DNA of 64,000 bases from NCBI GenBank assembly GCA_013365325.1, contig JABVXV010000032.1:345056-409055 (forward strand), in the 5' to 3' direction. The notes beneath the pieces were generated by a model. That model searched no databases and was not told the origin of the DNA. It saw only the letters and a program-made list of their open reading frames with translations. Below are positions 61,743 through 64,000 of the stretch, one piece after another. The first letter of the stretch is position 1. Every line of letters begins with the position of its first letter. Origin of the DNA: Dipetalonema caudispina. Taxonomy: Eukaryota > Nematoda > Chromadorea > Rhabditida > Onchocercidae. Both the position numbers and the translations under genes were made by a program.

Positions 61743-61913
61743 TTGATTTGTATCTGATCAATTTTGAATCCCACGATGTTGGGTGAATTCTGATAGCTTT
61801 TAGCTACTGTGATATTTAAACTGAATCCGATACGTAGTTGGTTTGTGTTCAATCAACTTTGAATCCCACAGTACTGAGTAAATTTTAATGAATTTTAGCT
61901 TCTGTGATATTTT
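61724..61913. repeat. 95-bp tandem duplication across the channel stop codon
   Basis: Copy 1 (61724-61818) and copy 2 (61819-61913) both begin AACTGAATCCGATACGTA, share TTTGAATCCCAC and end with CTGTGATATTT. The copies differ at scattered positions, so the duplication is not recent. The first copy includes the last five codons and the stop of the channel gene; the second lies in the 3' UTR. Confidence 0.85.
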
Positions 61914-63846
61914 ACTGTATTTCAGCACTACCTGTAAAAAGCATCAAAATTATTATCCGAAATTACAAGGTTTAGTTTTGTCTATTGCTTTATTTGGAAA
62001 CCCAATATTCAAGTTTTGTAAGTTTATAGTAAACTGACACTAATATGATCTTTTGCTTCATGCTCTACCTTTTCAATATTTTACATCAGTATTTCGATTG
62101 CATAGTTCATCTTCCCAATTTTCAAGAAATGTAGTTTAGGAGGAAGCTGAGAAAATTCCATTTTCCGGAAACTGAAACGAACTTTCTATGACTTGTCAAG
62201 TTTTGAAAAAATGAGATGCTATCAATGTATATAAAAAATAGCAATGCATTACATTACTTTTCTGCATGAAAGTCCATTCTTCCCTCATCTTCTTCATAAT
62301 AATTTAATGTTTGCTATATGTTTAGTGATGCTTGACGAAATAAACTTCGAAATTTTAAATTTTTTTTGAATTTTGTATAGAATTGAAGCTGTTGTTGCTG
62401 ATTTGCTAATATCCACAAATGGCTACTAAATAAATTAAGTTATCCAGTTTACCGAATATACATATGTAATAAGAATGAATTTGATTTACATGGTGCGCAG
62501 CAAGCAAAAAACGGTGACACATCAGTTACTTTAATGGCTCACTCAAGAATTTATAAACTTATAACAGCGATAAAAAAAGAAGTTTCTGAAAATTCTGAGA
62601 AGACCGCAACTCTCTCTTTCTATCTCTTCCTCTAACTTCTCTCCTACTCGAAATTTAGTGACAGAATTCACTTCCTTAAAGAAAAATTTGCTTGCTGAAT
62701 TTACCAAATCATTGCGGATAACTTTTCGAATCTGGTTGAAATCTTTCAGATCGTTAAATTTTCCCATCTTTAGTTGATAGAGCAGATCAAAATAAACCAT
62801 TTTAAAAACAAATTTACCAGTAAGACGGGAACAGATATAATCAAATTCACTTATCACTGAATGCTATAATTCATTTAGTTATTCAATTGAAATCTCCTTT
62901 TCTATTTCTCTCAACGAACCAAGCATCACTTTATCAAGATTAAAGAGTTTTAAAAAAAAAATACCCGCTGAAAAATAAAATTTAAAACCTTTTCAATTCG
63001 CAGTAGCAAAGGAAGATCAAAGAAAATGAAAGTTTTACCACTTCATTGTTTGTTACGAAGAGACAGGATATTAACATGAAATATGTTCTTTATTTAAAAT
63101 GATATTGAAATTTATTGAAATGATTTTTCTCAAAATCAAATTAATCGCAAAATTTTCCTTCGTATAAAACAACTGTGATTATAAACGGGAAATAACATTG
63201 AAGTGGCATAGTGGATACATGAGGTTATATTGAGCAATATTAAGTACATCAATGTTATCACAATCACGATCATGATAGCAACGGTATTTAGAGAATAATA
63301 ACCTATGAAAAGAGAATCGAATAATCCAGAAAAAAAAGCGAAATGGAAGCAGAATCTGTACATTAAAAGATTACTCCATTCGTAGATTCAAAATTTAACA
63401 GGGAGATTTGATCAAGATTTATTGAATTTACAAATTTAATCTACCGTATGAGAAGATTGGTATTCGAGATTGTCCTATAATTTTTAACCGTCCTATATTA
63501 TCTTATATCCATATAGCAAACGTTATTTTTAAAATCTTTGTAATATTTCCTAAACCAATGTTCTGCAACCGTTAAGAATATTACAAATATCGTTTTGTGA
63601 TTTCTCGAAATAGTCCCATTTTTCCCATCTAAATAAAGTCATTCTTGTTATTAACATATTTCCTTTTTGACGGAATGAATATTGTCTCAAAATGATATGT
63701 AACAAATCTTTGCTCTTATAGGTTATCATTCCAGCGTTCATAATCAACGTTTTTAAGGGTTAATCATAAATGATTGTGTTTTTGGAAAAGTTGAAATGGT
63801 TTGGAATATATTATTTGATCCCATCCGTCGCAGGAAACTTCAGTGT
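61743..63846. other. Region downstream of the channel gene
   Basis: Channel 3' UTR followed by AT-rich DNA with one plausible ATG-started minus-strand ORF (62543-62800) and several chance ORFs. No RNA gene seen. Confidence 0.45.
62543..62800 (-). CDS. 85-residue ORF, hypothetical
   Basis: ATG-started ORF beginning MVYFDLLYQLKMGKFNDLKD, charged and helical in the middle (FNQIRKVIRNDLVN; GEKLEEEIERE), with an aromatic-basic end (FFFYRCYKFINS). The frame is also open upstream of the ATG. The charge pattern looks more protein-like than most ORFs here, but no motif is recognised. It may be a terminal exon of a minus-strand gene whose other exons lie to the right. Confidence 0.25.
   Translation of the reverse strand: MVYFDLLYQLKMGKFNDLKDFNQIRKVIRNDLVNSASKFFFKEVNSVTKFRVGEKLEEEIERESCGLLRIFRNFFFYRCYKFINS

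Positions 63847-64000
<154 letters not shown>

Noticed and set aside
61610..61852. Minus-strand Ser-rich ORF
   Set aside because: It is the antisense shadow of the acidic Glu-rich tail of the channel gene plus its duplicated 3' end.

Overview
The window is AT-rich eukaryotic DNA from a nematode, most likely a filarial or related spirurid. The evidence is small multi-exon genes, introns bounded by GT and TTTCAG-like acceptors, AG acceptors placed just before several start codons (as expected for spliced-leader trans-splicing), a nitrilase-Fhit fusion gene, and nematode-like orthologs throughout. No bacterial operon, CRISPR array, plasmid or intact transposon was seen. Species is inferred, not proven.

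Layout from left to right. 1-132 is the last exon of an unidentified + gene. 1373-4888 (+) is UDP-N-acetylhexosamine pyrophosphorylase (UAP1). A gene-poor 9.5 kb follows with only weak small ORFs. 14396-16446 (+) is a Tailless/NR2E1-type nuclear receptor (nhr-67 type) with a decayed partial copy of one ligand-domain exon in an intron. About 11 kb of sparse DNA follows. It holds an orphan 36-codon exon-like island (16977-17084) and a reconstructed four-exon minus-strand gene (20311-22073) ending in an HSP20/alpha-crystallin-like domain.

From 27.4 kb the window becomes gene-dense: a GALNT10-type polypeptide N-acetylgalactosaminyltransferase (27454-31006, minus, with a possible extra 5' exon at 31624-31677), nft-1 NitFhit (32540-35367, minus), trap-4/SSR4 (36162-37585, +), a FAM210-type mitochondrial protein (38066-39649, +), ZNF593/Bud20 (42471-43140, minus), a COA1-like cytochrome oxidase assembly factor (43440-44517, +), a TMEM68-type acyltransferase (46154-49086, +), two small membrane ORFs in divergent orientation (51936-52236 minus; 52352-52705 plus), exocyst subunit Sec3/EXOC1 (52721-57535, +) and a small two-pore-domain potassium-channel-like protein (58163-61742, +). 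The right edge runs into a long ATT microsatellite.

Most genes are housekeeping and touch secretion and glycosylation: UAP1 makes UDP-GlcNAc, GALNT starts mucin-type O-glycans, TRAP-delta serves the ER translocon, and EXOC1 tethers secretory vesicles. FAM210 and COA1 are mitochondrial. The neighbourhood of nft-1, trap-4, FAM210 and ZNF593 looks like a conserved nematode block.

The most unusual items are the K2P-like channel whose two selectivity filters both lack the canonical second glycine, a 95-bp tandem duplication spanning its stop codon, a long foldback at 45.1-45.25 kb, the small membrane ORF that may end 15 bases before the EXOC1 start, and the divergent HSP20-like gene. I did not find a clear-cut undescribed multi-gene system. 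Exon structures below were worked out by hand from splice signals, reading phase and family similarity.
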